NCBI RefSeq assembly: GCF_039851965.1
Contig: NZ_CP156674.1
Span: 496,001-560,000 of the forward strand
Direction of reading: 5' to 3'
DNA from: Pseudalkalibacillus hwajinpoensis
GTDB taxonomy: Bacteria; Bacillota; Bacilli; Bacillales; Guptibacillaceae
DNA length: 64,000 nt
Shown: positions 52,574 through 62,480 of the stretch, one piece after another
How positions within the stretch are numbered: position 1 is the first letter of the stretch
Layout: each line of letters begins with the position of its first letter
Notes under the pieces: model-generated
Seen by the model: only the letters and a program-made list of their open reading frames with translations
The model's database searches: none
What the model was told of the DNA's origin: nothing
Translations under genes and position numbers: made by a program

Positions 52574-53547
52574 TACATCCACACCTCTAAATAGATTCCA
52601 AATGTTGCACATAATAAACCTACTGTCCAGAACGTCGCAACAACGCGCCATTCCGTCCATCCTGATAATTCATAATGATGGTGAAGCGGACTCATTTTAA
52701 ATACGCGTTTACCCGTTGACTTAAATGTGGCCACCTGAATGATCACAGACAACGTTTCAATCACAAACACACCGCCAATAATGACGAGAAGCAGCTCTAG
52801 CTTCGTCATTATCGCTACTGCAGCTAGCGCACCACCAAGTGCTAGTGAGCCTGTATCACCCATAAATACTTTTGCAGGATGGGCATTGAAAACAAGGAAT
52901 CCTAGAACGGCTCCGACAACACTTACGGAGAAAATAGCAACATCGTACATATAAGCCGTAGCTGCAAGAATGGCGAACGCTCCGAATGCAATGGCTGCAG
53001 TTCCCGCAACCAGCCCATCCAGTCCATCCGTTAAATTCACCGCGTTTGACGCTCCTACTAGCATAACGAAAAGCAACACAACGTATCCAATCCCTATATC
53101 AAAGCTCCATTCTGTACCTGGTACGCGAATCGCTGTAACGAACCCAATTGTTCTTAAGCCAAAATACACAAGAATAGCAATTAGAAATTGACCAAATAGC
53201 TTCTGTTTCGAAGTTAAACCAAGATTTCTTTTCTTTACTACCTTAATAAAATCATCTAAAAATCCAATCAGTCCATAGCCTACCGTGACAAACAATAAGA
53301 GCCAGATCTGCGTCGAAATTTCATCGTACTTGAGTGCGATGATAACTGTACCTAGAATAATAGAAAGAATAATAATCAAACCACCCATTGTCGGTGTTCC
53401 TGACTTCTTCTGGTGTGACTTCGGACCCTCTTCTCTAATACTCTGGCCAAATTTAAGCCTTCTTAAAAATGGGATGAATACGGGTGAAACAAGTACAGCT
53501 ATAATAAATGATGTTAATAAACTAAAGATTAATAATCGTTCAATCAA
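52573..53547 (-). CDS. mraY: Phospho-N-acetylmuramoyl-pentapeptide transferase
   Basis: Integral membrane enzyme that attaches the muramyl pentapeptide to undecaprenyl phosphate to make lipid I. About ten membrane segments. Conserved cytosolic loops: SHQKKSGTPTMGG, the aspartates of LIGFLDDFIKV, NLTDGLDGL, FMGDTGSLALGG and the C-terminal HHHYELSGW. The start is TTG at 53547, seven bases after AAGGAGG. 324 residues. Confidence 0.96.
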   Translation of the reverse strand: MIERLLIFSLLTSFIIAVLVSPVFIPFLRRLKFGQSIREEGPKSHQKKSGTPTMGGLIIILSIILGTVIIALKYDEISTQIWLLLFVTVGYGLIGFLDDFIKVVKKRNLGLTSKQKLFGQFLIAILVYFGLRTIGFVTAIRVPGTEWSFDIGIGYVVLLFVMLVGASNAVNLTDGLDGLVAGTAAIAFGAFAILAATAYMYDVAIFSVSVVGAVLGFLVFNAHPAKVFMGDTGSLALGGALAAVAIMTKLELLLVIIGGVFVIETLSVIIQVATFKSTGKRVFKMSPLHHHYELSGWTEWRVVATFWTVGLLCATFGIYLEVWM

Positions 53548-53565
53548 TGTACTGCCTCCTTAAGA

Positions 53566-54918
53566 TTAATTCCCTAATGCCTTTAGAATAGTTTCGAGTC
53601 CAAGCCCTCTTGACGCCTTTAATAAAACAACCGTTCTGTCGTCAAGCTTACCTGCTAAATATGATGCGGCATCTTCTTTATTTACAAAGGAAACAGCCGG
53701 CACTACTTGTGCTTCATCTTCCGTCAACCCATCGTAAATCCACTTTCCTTTATCGCCTACCGTAACAACCTCGGATATTGGTTTTCTAATCGATGAGCCG
53801 ATGTCACGGTGAAGAGCTTCTTCATTACACCCGAGTTCATACATATCACCAAGCACGGCGATTTTCTTATCAAATCCTTCCAACTCGGCTAATGTTTCTA
53901 GTGCTGCTTTCATCGATGTCGGACTTGCATTGTATGCATCATTAATTATCAAAGCCCCTGATAATAAGCGATGTTGCTCTAGTCGCATACCAGTCAGTCT
54001 TAAAGAAGAGAGACCTGTACGAATCTCCTGTTCTGACATACCGAGCTTACGAGCGGAAGCAATACTATAAACAGCATTTTTAATATTGTGCTTTCCTAGT
54101 AAATGGATTTCAAAAGAGTCTGTTTCACTTTTTAGTGTAAAGGCATAGCCCTTCTCCTTCTTCTCAACCCTTTCAATTTGCAGATCATTGGTTTCTGCAT
54201 AGCCACAAGACACCTTATTGATCTCGATCCCACTTAACAGTGGCTCGTCACCGTCGATGACAAGTAATCCATCTGCTTTTAATCCTTCAAATATTTCCAT
54301 CTTTGCTTTCGCAATATTTTCTCTGCTACCAAGCTGCTCTAAATGAGATTCTCCAATGTTCGTAATGATCGCTACATCAGGATTTGCGATCTTTGAAAGC
54401 AATGAAATTTCACCGGCACCACTCATGCCCATTTCAAGAATTAATACTTCCGTTTCTTCAGGCATCGCTAGCACCGTCATTGGGAGACCCCAGTGGTTAT
54501 TAAGGTTGCCCTGTGTTTTATACGTTTTGTACTTCGGACTTAAAACGGCTTCAAGCATATCTTTCACCGTGGTTTTACCGTTGCTTCCGGTAACCCCAAT
54601 TACATAGGGCTTCTGCTGCTTAAGCACTTGCATCGCAAGATTCTGTAAGCCAATGGTTGTATCATCCACCATGTAAACGTGAATTCTATCCTTAAGGTCC
54701 TCGGGGAATGGTTTGCTTTTCTCCCAGAGCGTACCCGTCGCTCCATTCGCAATGGCACGATCAATAAAGCGGTGACCATCAAATACTTCTCCAACAATGG
54801 GAACAAATAATTTATTCGTACAATCTTTTCTCGTATCTGTAGCCACACCTTCAAAGACCAGTTCTTGATCAACTGGCCCTTGACTAAATTCATTTAATAA
54901 CGATGCTTGAATATTCAT
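53566..54918 (-). CDS. murF: UDP-N-acetylmuramoyl-tripeptide-D-alanyl-D-alanine ligase
   Basis: Adds the D-Ala-D-Ala dipeptide. The ATP loop is GVTGSNGKTTVKDMLEAVL; NNHWGLPMTVL, EMGMSGAGEI and NDAYNASPTSMKAALETL are MurF-specific, the last binding the product ribose. It is 450 residues. Its start overlaps the murE stop by four bases. In B. subtilis murF is with ddl elsewhere, so this position between murE and mraY is a difference. Confidence 0.95.
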   Translation of the reverse strand: MNIQASLLNEFSQGPVDQELVFEGVATDTRKDCTNKLFVPIVGEVFDGHRFIDRAIANGATGTLWEKSKPFPEDLKDRIHVYMVDDTTIGLQNLAMQVLKQQKPYVIGVTGSNGKTTVKDMLEAVLSPKYKTYKTQGNLNNHWGLPMTVLAMPEETEVLILEMGMSGAGEISLLSKIANPDVAIITNIGESHLEQLGSRENIAKAKMEIFEGLKADGLLVIDGDEPLLSGIEINKVSCGYAETNDLQIERVEKKEKGYAFTLKSETDSFEIHLLGKHNIKNAVYSIASARKLGMSEQEIRTGLSSLRLTGMRLEQHRLLSGALIINDAYNASPTSMKAALETLAELEGFDKKIAVLGDMYELGCNEEALHRDIGSSIRKPISEVVTVGDKGKWIYDGLTEDEAQVVPAVSFVNKEDAASYLAGKLDDRTVVLLKASRGLGLETILKALGN

Positions 54919-56378
54919 GACTTCTTCTCCTTTATTGCTTGTCGTGCCTGTATGCGATCGTCAAAATCAAGGACATTATCGCCGACAATTTGATATGTTT
55001 CATGACCTTTTCCAGCAATTAGAACCACATCGCCATCGTTTGCCTGTTCAATCGCATATTGGATTGCTGCTGCTCGATCTGTAATCCGGGTATAGTCGCC
55101 TTCAATCCCTTCTACCATATCATCCAGAATCCGCTCTGGATCTTCACTTCTAGGGTTATCTGAAGTTAGCACCGCAATATCGGCAATTTTAGAAGCAATT
55201 TTGGCCATTAGTGGTCGTTTCGTTCGATCACGATCACCGCCACACCCTACTACTGCAAATACTTTGCCTTTTGCCATGTCTTTCACGGTAAGGAGAACAT
55301 TCTCTAGACTATCTGGAGTATGCGCATAGTCTACAATGACTGGAAAACCCTGACCTTCATCCACAAGTTCAAAGCGGCCTGGAACCCCTTCTATTTCTTC
55401 TAAGCTTTTGAGAATACGATCCAAGGGAAGGCCACTCGCAAGACAAGCCGAAATAGCTGCAAGGGCATTGTACACGCTGAACTTTCCGGTTAGCATAAGT
55501 TTCACTTCATGCTCTTCCTGCAGTGTAGTCAAGCGGAACCTTGTCCCATTAGCTGAGAAAGAAATGTCATGAGCTTTTATATCTGCCTCCTGATCAATTC
55601 CATATTTAAGAATATGAGCTGAGGTCATCATTTCATATTTATCAGTGGCTTCATCATCAGCGTTCAGAACTGCTACCTTTTTTCTACCTGTATCATATGT
55701 ATTACCTAATTGTGAAAAAAGAAGACCTTTCGCAAGACGATATTCTTCCATTGTTCCATGATAATCAAGATGATCCTGTGTTAAATTTGTAAACACGGCA
55801 ACATCATAATCACAGCCTCTGACACGGCCTAACGTTAATGCGTGAGAGGATACTTCCATTACAGCTGAATCAACTTGTTTATCGCGCATTCTTGCAAATT
55901 GTTTTTGAAGAAGCAGCGGCTCCGGTGTCGTGTTTTTGGTTTCGTATTCTTCATCGCCAATCTTCATGTTGATCGTTCCAATTAACCCCGTTTTCTGACC
56001 TTCATTACGATGAATACGTTCAATCAAATGTGAGACAGTCGTCTTCCCATTTGTGCCAGTTACGCCAATAAGCGAAAAGGATTTTGTTGGATTCTGATAA
56101 TAGTGATTTGCCATTTCAGCCAGTGCCCTGTGAGCGTCACTTACTAGAATAACTGGTACCGAAACATTCAGTTCCTTTTCAGATACGAGGGCAGCGGCGC
56201 CTTTTTGGACGGCCAGTTCAGCATAATCATGGCCATCTACAGTAAATCCTGGAATACAGACAAACAGGCTACCGTCTGTTACGGCTCTACTATCACTTTC
56301 GATCGTAAGTATGTCAGGGTTTCCATCACCCAGTTGTTTATATGTAAATAATGCTTGGAGAAGATTAGTTAACTTCAT
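54915..56378 (-). CDS. murE: UDP-N-acetylmuramoyl-tripeptide synthetase (MurE)
   Basis: Adds the third stem-peptide residue to UDP-MurNAc-L-Ala-D-Glu. The ATP loop is GVTGTNGKTTVSHLIERI. The selectivity motif reads DNPRSEDPERI; DNPR is typical of enzymes that use meso-diaminopimelate, as in Bacillus. VPGRFELVDEGQGF and DYAHTPDSLENVL are as expected. ATG at 56378 is ten bases after AAAGG; a TTG three codons earlier lies too near it. 487 residues. Confidence 0.95.
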   Translation of the reverse strand: MKLTNLLQALFTYKQLGDGNPDILTIESDSRAVTDGSLFVCIPGFTVDGHDYAELAVQKGAAALVSEKELNVSVPVILVSDAHRALAEMANHYYQNPTKSFSLIGVTGTNGKTTVSHLIERIHRNEGQKTGLIGTINMKIGDEEYETKNTTPEPLLLQKQFARMRDKQVDSAVMEVSSHALTLGRVRGCDYDVAVFTNLTQDHLDYHGTMEEYRLAKGLLFSQLGNTYDTGRKKVAVLNADDEATDKYEMMTSAHILKYGIDQEADIKAHDISFSANGTRFRLTTLQEEHEVKLMLTGKFSVYNALAAISACLASGLPLDRILKSLEEIEGVPGRFELVDEGQGFPVIVDYAHTPDSLENVLLTVKDMAKGKVFAVVGCGGDRDRTKRPLMAKIASKIADIAVLTSDNPRSEDPERILDDMVEGIEGDYTRITDRAAAIQYAIEQANDGDVVLIAGKGHETYQIVGDNVLDFDDRIQARQAIKEKKS

Positions 56379-56475
56379 CTCGATCAAACCTTTCTAGTTT
56401 GCTGACATATTTTCAGAAAACAAGCCAAGAGCATATGCCTTGGCTTGGTCACTACTTATTGTACTCACAGGATGC

Positions 56476-58395
56476 TTATTTGTCACCCATATAAAGCCGA
56501 ATTTCTGAACCGACCGGTAATTTCACTCCTGGATCAGGCGCCTGCGCTACAACTGTATCGCCTTCACCGCTCGAATCAATCTTTAAATTGTACATGGCTT
56601 CACGGATCTCTTTCGTTGTCATGCCAACTAAATCAGGCATATCAATCATTTCTTCATCCTGCCACGTTTTTTCCTTCTCAATTTGATCTTCCCGTTTCTC
56701 AACACCCATAACCGTTAAACTATCATGGATAATATTACCTACGATCGGGGCTGCAACTATGCCTCCAAATTGTAGCGTATCCTTTGGATTATCGATTGCA
56801 ACATAAACAACAATTTGTGGATCATCTGCAGGTGCAAAACCAATGAACGAGACGATGTGATTGTTTTTTAAATAAGCACCGTCTTTCGCTTTCTGAGCTG
56901 TTCCTGTCTTTCCACCTACACGGTACCCATCAACAAATGCATTCTTCCCGGTACCAAGGGCAACAACTGTCTCAAGCGCATGTCTAACTTCTTCAGAGGT
57001 TTCTTTCGAAATTACCTGTCGCTTCACCGTTGGTGTATTCTTACTGACGACCGCACCGGTTTCTGGATCTAGCCATTCTTTCGCAATGTATGGCTCATAA
57101 AGGGTACCGCCATTAACAGCAGCTGACACCGCTGTAACTTGTTGAATCGGCGTTACGGAAACACCTTGACCAAAAGCGGTTGTCGCAAGTTCAAGAGGTC
57201 CTACGTTTTCAACATCAAATAGGATACCACTTGCTTCTCCCTGTAAATCAATTCCTGTTTTTTCTCCAAAGCCGAATTTATCGATATAAGAGAAAAGCTT
57301 TTCCTTGCCGAGACGCTCACCAAGCATAACAAATCCCGGGTTGCATGAATTTTGAACCCCTTCAAGAAAGGTCTGACTCCCATGACCTCCAGCTTTCCAG
57401 CACCTCAGTTTCGTACCCGCTACTTCAATGCTACCCGGATCATGGAAATGGTCATTTTCAAGATCTACTTCTCCTTCTTCAAGTGCTGCTGCGAGAGTAA
57501 TGATTTTGAAAGTTGATCCTGGCTCATATGTGCTCCAAACCGGTTTGTTCTGATTCCAGATATCAGGAGAGACTTCTTGAAATGCTTCAGGATTAAAATC
57601 AGGTCGAGAGGACATGCCAAGGATTTCACCAGTATTAGGATCCATTGCAATTGCTACAGCTCCTTCAGGGCTATAGGTCGCTTCTGCAATATTAAGCTCT
57701 CGTTCGATAATCGTCTGAATCTGCAAATCAACAGTTAAACGAAGATCCAAGCCATCTACCGGTTCTGTATAATCATCCGCGAGCGAAGGCATCCTCTGCC
57801 CTTTCGCATCTGAGTAATATTCAACCTGCCCCTGCTCACCGCTTAATTCTTCATCATAGTAGCTCTCAATTCCTGTTAAACCCTGATTATCAATTCCGCT
57901 AAAACCAAGCACATGTGACAGAAATGCGCCGTTAGGATAATGGCGTTTATTATCTTCAGCAATGTAAACACCACTAAGATTTAACTGTCTAATTTCGTTT
58001 GCTTTTTCATTGGTCATTTTCTTTCCTTCAGGTCGAATCCAAACCATTGATTTTTCCTTCGTAATCGTCTCATATACTTTTTCCTTGCTCGTATTTAAGG
58101 AAGCAGCAAGGGCTTCTGCAGTTGCTGCGGGATTTTGGACCTGCCTTGGCACGATCAGGACTGAAGGCGCACTAATATTCGTAGCAAGTGGTTCACCATT
58201 TCGATCTAGAATCTCTCCACGACTCGGTTCAAATGGAATATTTCTGCTCCAAGAATCCTTTGCCTTTTCACTTAGCCAGCTGCCCATGACGAGTTGTACA
58301 TACCCTAAACGAACAACAATGACACCAAATATAAATAACCCAAGCACAAGTGCGATGACTAGCCTCCGCCGGACAGTGACATTGGAAACACGCAT
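56476..58395 (-). CDS. spoVD: Stage V sporulation protein D (class B penicillin-binding protein)
   Basis: Transpeptidase for spore cortex, partner of SpoVE. A single membrane segment (residues 10-30) is followed by a PBP dimerisation domain (RGEILDRNGEPLATN) and the transpeptidase domain with EPGSTFKI (SxxK), NSCNPGF (SxN) and GGKTGTAQKA (KTG). One C-terminal PASTA domain (MPDLVGMTTKEIREAMYNL) separates it from PbpB, which has two. 639 residues. Confidence 0.95.
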   Translation of the reverse strand: MRVSNVTVRRRLVIALVLGLFIFGVIVVRLGYVQLVMGSWLSEKAKDSWSRNIPFEPSRGEILDRNGEPLATNISAPSVLIVPRQVQNPAATAEALAASLNTSKEKVYETITKEKSMVWIRPEGKKMTNEKANEIRQLNLSGVYIAEDNKRHYPNGAFLSHVLGFSGIDNQGLTGIESYYDEELSGEQGQVEYYSDAKGQRMPSLADDYTEPVDGLDLRLTVDLQIQTIIERELNIAEATYSPEGAVAIAMDPNTGEILGMSSRPDFNPEAFQEVSPDIWNQNKPVWSTYEPGSTFKIITLAAALEEGEVDLENDHFHDPGSIEVAGTKLRCWKAGGHGSQTFLEGVQNSCNPGFVMLGERLGKEKLFSYIDKFGFGEKTGIDLQGEASGILFDVENVGPLELATTAFGQGVSVTPIQQVTAVSAAVNGGTLYEPYIAKEWLDPETGAVVSKNTPTVKRQVISKETSEEVRHALETVVALGTGKNAFVDGYRVGGKTGTAQKAKDGAYLKNNHIVSFIGFAPADDPQIVVYVAIDNPKDTLQFGGIVAAPIVGNIIHDSLTVMGVEKREDQIEKEKTWQDEEMIDMPDLVGMTTKEIREAMYNLKIDSSGEGDTVVAQAPDPGVKLPVGSEIRLYMGDK

Positions 58396-58457
58396 AAACT
58401 CATCCTCCCTGATTATGCTTGTTCCACTATATGTTCACTTTTCAGCTGTTAGACCTT

Positions 58458-60656
58458 CTAGTCCGTGATTGGCTCTGCTTCATTCTCTTCCGGCTCTTCG
58501 GTCGATTCACTGGATGGTGAGCTTAATTCCACTACTAGATAGTCATCTTTTTTAATCTTGTTTCCCTTTTCAATTCCCTGCTTTGTTACGTATCCCGACC
58601 CCATAATGTTTGGTTTAAGCTCCATTAACTCCACAAGCTTCATAACATCAGCAAGGGACCAGCCCGTAATATCTGGCATTTTTGCAGTTGAATCAGTACG
58701 TAAAATAACTCGTTCACCATCAAGAATATTCGAACCTGCGTGAGGTGACTGAGTAACGATTTCTCCTTCGCCAAGTGTCACAACACTCAACCCTTCCGCT
58801 TCAAGCTCTTTCTTCGCTTGCTCGGTTGTCATTCCGGATACGTCTTTTAGCGAGTTCCCATTTTCATCGGTCTGGCCTTCCTTTGGTTTTTCTTTTTCTT
58901 CAATTGGATCAATATTTAAATATTGCAGACTGTTTTTCATAACGGTATTAAAAACGAGTGAGACCGGGTCACTCCCCAGTTCAGGGTATTCGAGCTGTGG
59001 ACGATCAACGGCTACATACACAATTAATTCCGGGTCCTCAGCAGGAGCCATGCCAATAAAGGAAAAGATGTTATTCCCATAGCCACTCATATACCCTTTT
59101 GCACCCTCTGATATTTGAGCAGTCCCTGTTTTTCCTGCGATTGTATACCCTTCAATGTCATAAGGTGTGCCTGTACCTTCTGTAACAACAGAACGTAAGA
59201 TGTCTCGCGTCTGGCTTGCCGTTTCTTTTGATATTGGCTCGCCCGCTACTTCCGGTTCATGATTCTGCTCCACTTTATTCGACTCAGGATCAACAATCTT
59301 CTCAATTACATAAGGCTTCATCATTTTTCCGCCGTTCGCAACGGCTGTTGCTGCTTGAACTTGTTGAATCGGAGTTATAGCTGAGCCCTGACCAAATCCG
59401 GTTGTAATACGCTCAAGTTCACCACTGTATATAATATTTGAGGATGTTTCGCCCGGAAGGTCAATACTCGTTTTAGCATCAAACCCAAATTCAGTTAAGT
59501 AATCCCGGTATTTATCATAACCAAGCTTTTCTTTTACAAGGATCGAAGCTGCAACGTTTGAAGAGTGACGAATCCCCTCATCAAAGCTAATTGTTCCCCA
59601 TCCTTCTCCACCGTTATGATCGCTTACGCGTCCACCCGGTACAGAGTATTGACCTGATTGAAATAGTTCATCCCCGTTATAGACCCCTTCCTCAATCGCC
59701 GCAGCCAGTGTGAAAATTTTCATTGTTGATCCAGGTTCAAATGCTGTAAGGGCCATATTTGTATAGCTCGAAATATTTCTTAAATTAGGGTCAAACGTTG
59801 GTCGGTTACCCATCGCAAGAATCTTCCCTGTATCAGGATCAGCTACAATAGCCGTCATCCGTTCAGGATCATACTTCTCCTGTGCTTCATCCATGGCTCG
59901 TTCCATAAAGAGCTGTATTTTTTCATCAATCGTTAAGTACACATCGTTTCCGCTTTTAGACGGCGTAACGTTTTCATTCCCATAAGGAAGCTTAAAGCCT
60001 TCTCGATCACTCTGATAGGTTTCTTTTCCTTCTTGTGGAACAAGGTATTTATTAAGCTGTTTTTCTAAACCGAGTAGGCCTTCCTGCACCCCTTTGTCAT
60101 TCTCATTAGTGAAACCGAGAACGTGTGAAGCAAAATCTTCATTTGGATAGAGTCTTGTTTTGGTCGGTATAAAGCCAACTCCAGGCAAATCAAGCTTTTC
60201 GATTTTCTCTTTTTGCGTAAGGCTCAAGTTCTTACCAGAAGAACCGAATTCTACCTGAAACGCACTATCACTTGAGAGAATCTCTTTCACTTCAGACTTT
60301 GACATATCAATAATCGGTGCAAGTTCAGCAGCGGTTTTATCTATGTCTTCAACGTGATCCTCGTATTCCTTATCTAAAATAGCTCGTAGTGTAAATGAAG
60401 GAATATCGGTGGCAAGTGCATTCTCGCCTGTGCGGTCATAGATTGTCCCACGGTCAGCTTCAAGAATTTTACTTCTTGTCCACTTTTCCTTACCGAGCTC
60501 CATTAAATCCACCTGTTCACCATCAGCCCCTGATACAGACTGTGTCCATTCGATATAGAAAAAACGCCCAATAAAAGCAAAAAAGAGCAGGATAAATAGT
60601 GCCATTAAAATCGCTGCTCCAACATTAATATGTGAATTCTTGTTTGTTTCTTTCAT
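58458..60656 (-). CDS. pbpB: Penicillin-binding protein 2B, division transpeptidase
   Basis: Essential class B PBP for septal peptidoglycan, partner of FtsW. N-terminal anchor near residues 15-35, dimerisation domain (DRGTIYDRTGENALATD), transpeptidase motifs EPGSTMKIF, SSNVAAS and AGKTGTAQI, then two PASTA domains (LKDVSGMTTEQAKKEL and MPDITGWSLADVMKL). An acidic tail of about 20 residues ends the 732-residue protein. Follows ftsL by 20 bases. Confidence 0.95.
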   Translation of the reverse strand: MKETNKNSHINVGAAILMALFILLFFAFIGRFFYIEWTQSVSGADGEQVDLMELGKEKWTRSKILEADRGTIYDRTGENALATDIPSFTLRAILDKEYEDHVEDIDKTAAELAPIIDMSKSEVKEILSSDSAFQVEFGSSGKNLSLTQKEKIEKLDLPGVGFIPTKTRLYPNEDFASHVLGFTNENDKGVQEGLLGLEKQLNKYLVPQEGKETYQSDREGFKLPYGNENVTPSKSGNDVYLTIDEKIQLFMERAMDEAQEKYDPERMTAIVADPDTGKILAMGNRPTFDPNLRNISSYTNMALTAFEPGSTMKIFTLAAAIEEGVYNGDELFQSGQYSVPGGRVSDHNGGEGWGTISFDEGIRHSSNVAASILVKEKLGYDKYRDYLTEFGFDAKTSIDLPGETSSNIIYSGELERITTGFGQGSAITPIQQVQAATAVANGGKMMKPYVIEKIVDPESNKVEQNHEPEVAGEPISKETASQTRDILRSVVTEGTGTPYDIEGYTIAGKTGTAQISEGAKGYMSGYGNNIFSFIGMAPAEDPELIVYVAVDRPQLEYPELGSDPVSLVFNTVMKNSLQYLNIDPIEEKEKPKEGQTDENGNSLKDVSGMTTEQAKKELEAEGLSVVTLGEGEIVTQSPHAGSNILDGERVILRTDSTAKMPDITGWSLADVMKLVELMELKPNIMGSGYVTKQGIEKGNKIKKDDYLVVELSSPSSESTEEPEENEAEPITD

Positions 60657-60675
60657 TACAGTGCAACCTCCGAAA

Positions 60676-61044
60676 TTATGATCCTTTGTTGATCACTTCT
60701 ACATTTTGATCATCCAGTGTCATCCCTAATTCATCCTGGGCAATATCCATAATGCGATCCGGCGCACTTAATTCAGTTACTTTCACCTGCAACTCTTCGT
60801 TTTGTTTCAATTGAACCCGTTGATCTGCTTCAACTTGCTGAATACTCGTATTCATGTTGTAAATGGAAGCATAATTCGAAACCATAAAAATAGAAGCTGT
60901 GACGAACGCCAGTACAAGCATCATCCAGAGCAGTTTCTCTCCTCTTGTAATACGTCCACTTTCGATATAAACGGATTGCTGTTTTACTTCTACTTGCTTT
61001 TTTTGTGTTTGCTGCTGCTGATACTTATACGCCAGGTTACTCAT
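60676..61044 (-). CDS. ftsL: Cell division protein FtsL
   Basis: Bitopic regulator of FtsW-Pbp2B at the septum. It has a basic, Gln-rich cytoplasmic tail, one membrane segment around residues 38-58 (LLWMMLVLAFVTASIFMVS), and an extracellular leucine-zipper-like coiled coil (QVEADQRVQLKQNEELQVKV), then ELGM. At 122 residues it matches the B. subtilis protein in size and place. Confidence 0.92.
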   Translation of the reverse strand: MSNLAYKYQQQQTQKKQVEVKQQSVYIESGRITRGEKLLWMMLVLAFVTASIFMVSNYASIYNMNTSIQQVEADQRVQLKQNEELQVKVTELSAPDRIMDIAQDELGMTLDDQNVEVINKGS

Positions 61045-61078
61045 TGTTTTCCCCCTAACACCTTCTCTTATTTTTGTT

Positions 61079-62008
61079 TTACATTTTTTCTGCTACGCGA
61101 AGTTTCGCCGATCGTGCACGTCTGTTGATTTCTTGCTCTTCCTCAGATGGAAGAATAGGTTTTCTTGTAACAAGCTTCATTTCTGGCTGGTAAGCATCCG
61201 GAATAACAGGCATACCTGGTGGTAGTTCAGGACCCGAAGCAGCTTCCTTCATCGCCGTCTTACAAATCCGATCTTCGAGAGAGTGGAACGTTATGACACT
61301 GATTCGACCGCCGGGATTTAAGATCGACATGCCATCAATTAGAGCTTGTTCAAATACTTTAAGCTCATCATTTACTGCAATTCGAATCGCTTGAAATACC
61401 CTTTTAGCCGGGTGTCCCCCTTTCCTTCTCGCAGGTGCAGGGATCGCATCCTTAATTATTTCCACGAGCTCAAATGTGGTTTCAATCGGTTTTTGGTCTC
61501 TTGCTTTTTCAATTTTGCGAGCAATTTGTTTGGAAAATTTTTCTTCACCAAATTTGAAAAAAATCGAGACGAGACGTTCATACTCCCACTCATTAACTAC
61601 TTCATACGCTGATAAACTGGAGGATTGATCCATCCTCATATCAAGCTGCGCATCATGCTGATAGCTAAACCCCCGCTCGCCCTGATCGAGCTGCGGAGAG
61701 GAAACACCGAGATCAAATAAAATACCATCGACACCGTCAATCCCGAGTTTTGAAAGCGCATCTTTAATAAAACTAAAATTCCGTTCTATTATCGTCAGTC
61801 TTCCTTCATACTCAGCAAGTGTCACTCTGGCATTGTCAATGGCCCACTGATCCTGATCAAACGCATACAGGTGTCCCGTGGTGAGCCTGTCCAATATCGC
61901 TTTGGAATGACCTCCACCCCCAAGCGTACAATCGACGTAAACGCCATCCTCTTTAATGTTAAGTGCCTCAACTGCTTCTTCTTTTAAAACTGTAATGTGT
62001 TCGAACAT
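61079..62008 (-). CDS. rsmH: 16S rRNA (cytosine1402-N4)-methyltransferase RsmH
   Basis: Methylates N4 of C1402 in 16S rRNA (MraW). The SAM loop DCTLGGGGHSKAIL, then LFDLGVSSPQLDQGERGFSY and the late VITFHSLEDRI are diagnostic. 309 residues. It is the second gene of the mra operon, between mraZ and ftsL. Confidence 0.96.
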   Translation of the reverse strand: MFEHITVLKEEAVEALNIKEDGVYVDCTLGGGGHSKAILDRLTTGHLYAFDQDQWAIDNARVTLAEYEGRLTIIERNFSFIKDALSKLGIDGVDGILFDLGVSSPQLDQGERGFSYQHDAQLDMRMDQSSSLSAYEVVNEWEYERLVSIFFKFGEEKFSKQIARKIEKARDQKPIETTFELVEIIKDAIPAPARRKGGHPAKRVFQAIRIAVNDELKVFEQALIDGMSILNPGGRISVITFHSLEDRICKTAMKEAASGPELPPGMPVIPDAYQPEMKLVTRKPILPSEEEQEINRRARSAKLRVAEKM

Positions 62009-62041
62009 AGTTACACCTTATCCTCATTCCATATTGACCTT

Positions 62042-62473
62042 CTACAAATCAAAATCCATCATACTCTCCGCGATCTCTGAGAACGATTCTTCTGAGGCAT
62101 TAAAATATTCTTCCCATACCGACTTATCCCAGATCTCAAGACGGTTCGAAACACCAATCACAACACATTCTTTCTCAAGCCCGGCATATTGACGTAACGT
62201 TCCAGCAATATTTACCCTGCCCTGTTTATCAAGCTGACATTCAGTAGCACCTGAGAAAAAGAATCGGGTAAAAGCACGAGCATCTTTCTTTGTAAAAGGG
62301 AGTGTTTTCATTTTCTCCTCAAGGACTTCCCACTCACTCATAGGATAGCCAAAAATACATTTATCAAGCCCGCGGGTGAGGACGAAGGTGTCACCAAGTT
62401 CATCACGAAACTTAGCGGGGATGATCATTCTGCCTTTTTCATCAACAGTATGCTGATATTCCCCCATAAACAT
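62042..62473 (-). CDS. mraZ: Transcriptional regulator MraZ
   Basis: Ring-forming DNA-binding protein of the AbrB/MraZ fold, first gene of the division and wall cluster and a repressor of its own operon in characterised species. The two SpoVT-AbrB-like repeats each have the DxxGR core: HTVDEKGRMIIPAKFRDEL and QLDKQGRVNIAGTLRQYAG. 143 residues. Upstream is a 10-bp-period array of GG-containing repeats (62481-62535). Confidence 0.95.
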   Translation of the reverse strand: MFMGEYQHTVDEKGRMIIPAKFRDELGDTFVLTRGLDKCIFGYPMSEWEVLEEKMKTLPFTKKDARAFTRFFFSGATECQLDKQGRVNIAGTLRQYAGLEKECVVIGVSNRLEIWDKSVWEEYFNASEESFSEIAESMMDFDL

Positions 62474-62480
62474 GGCTATT

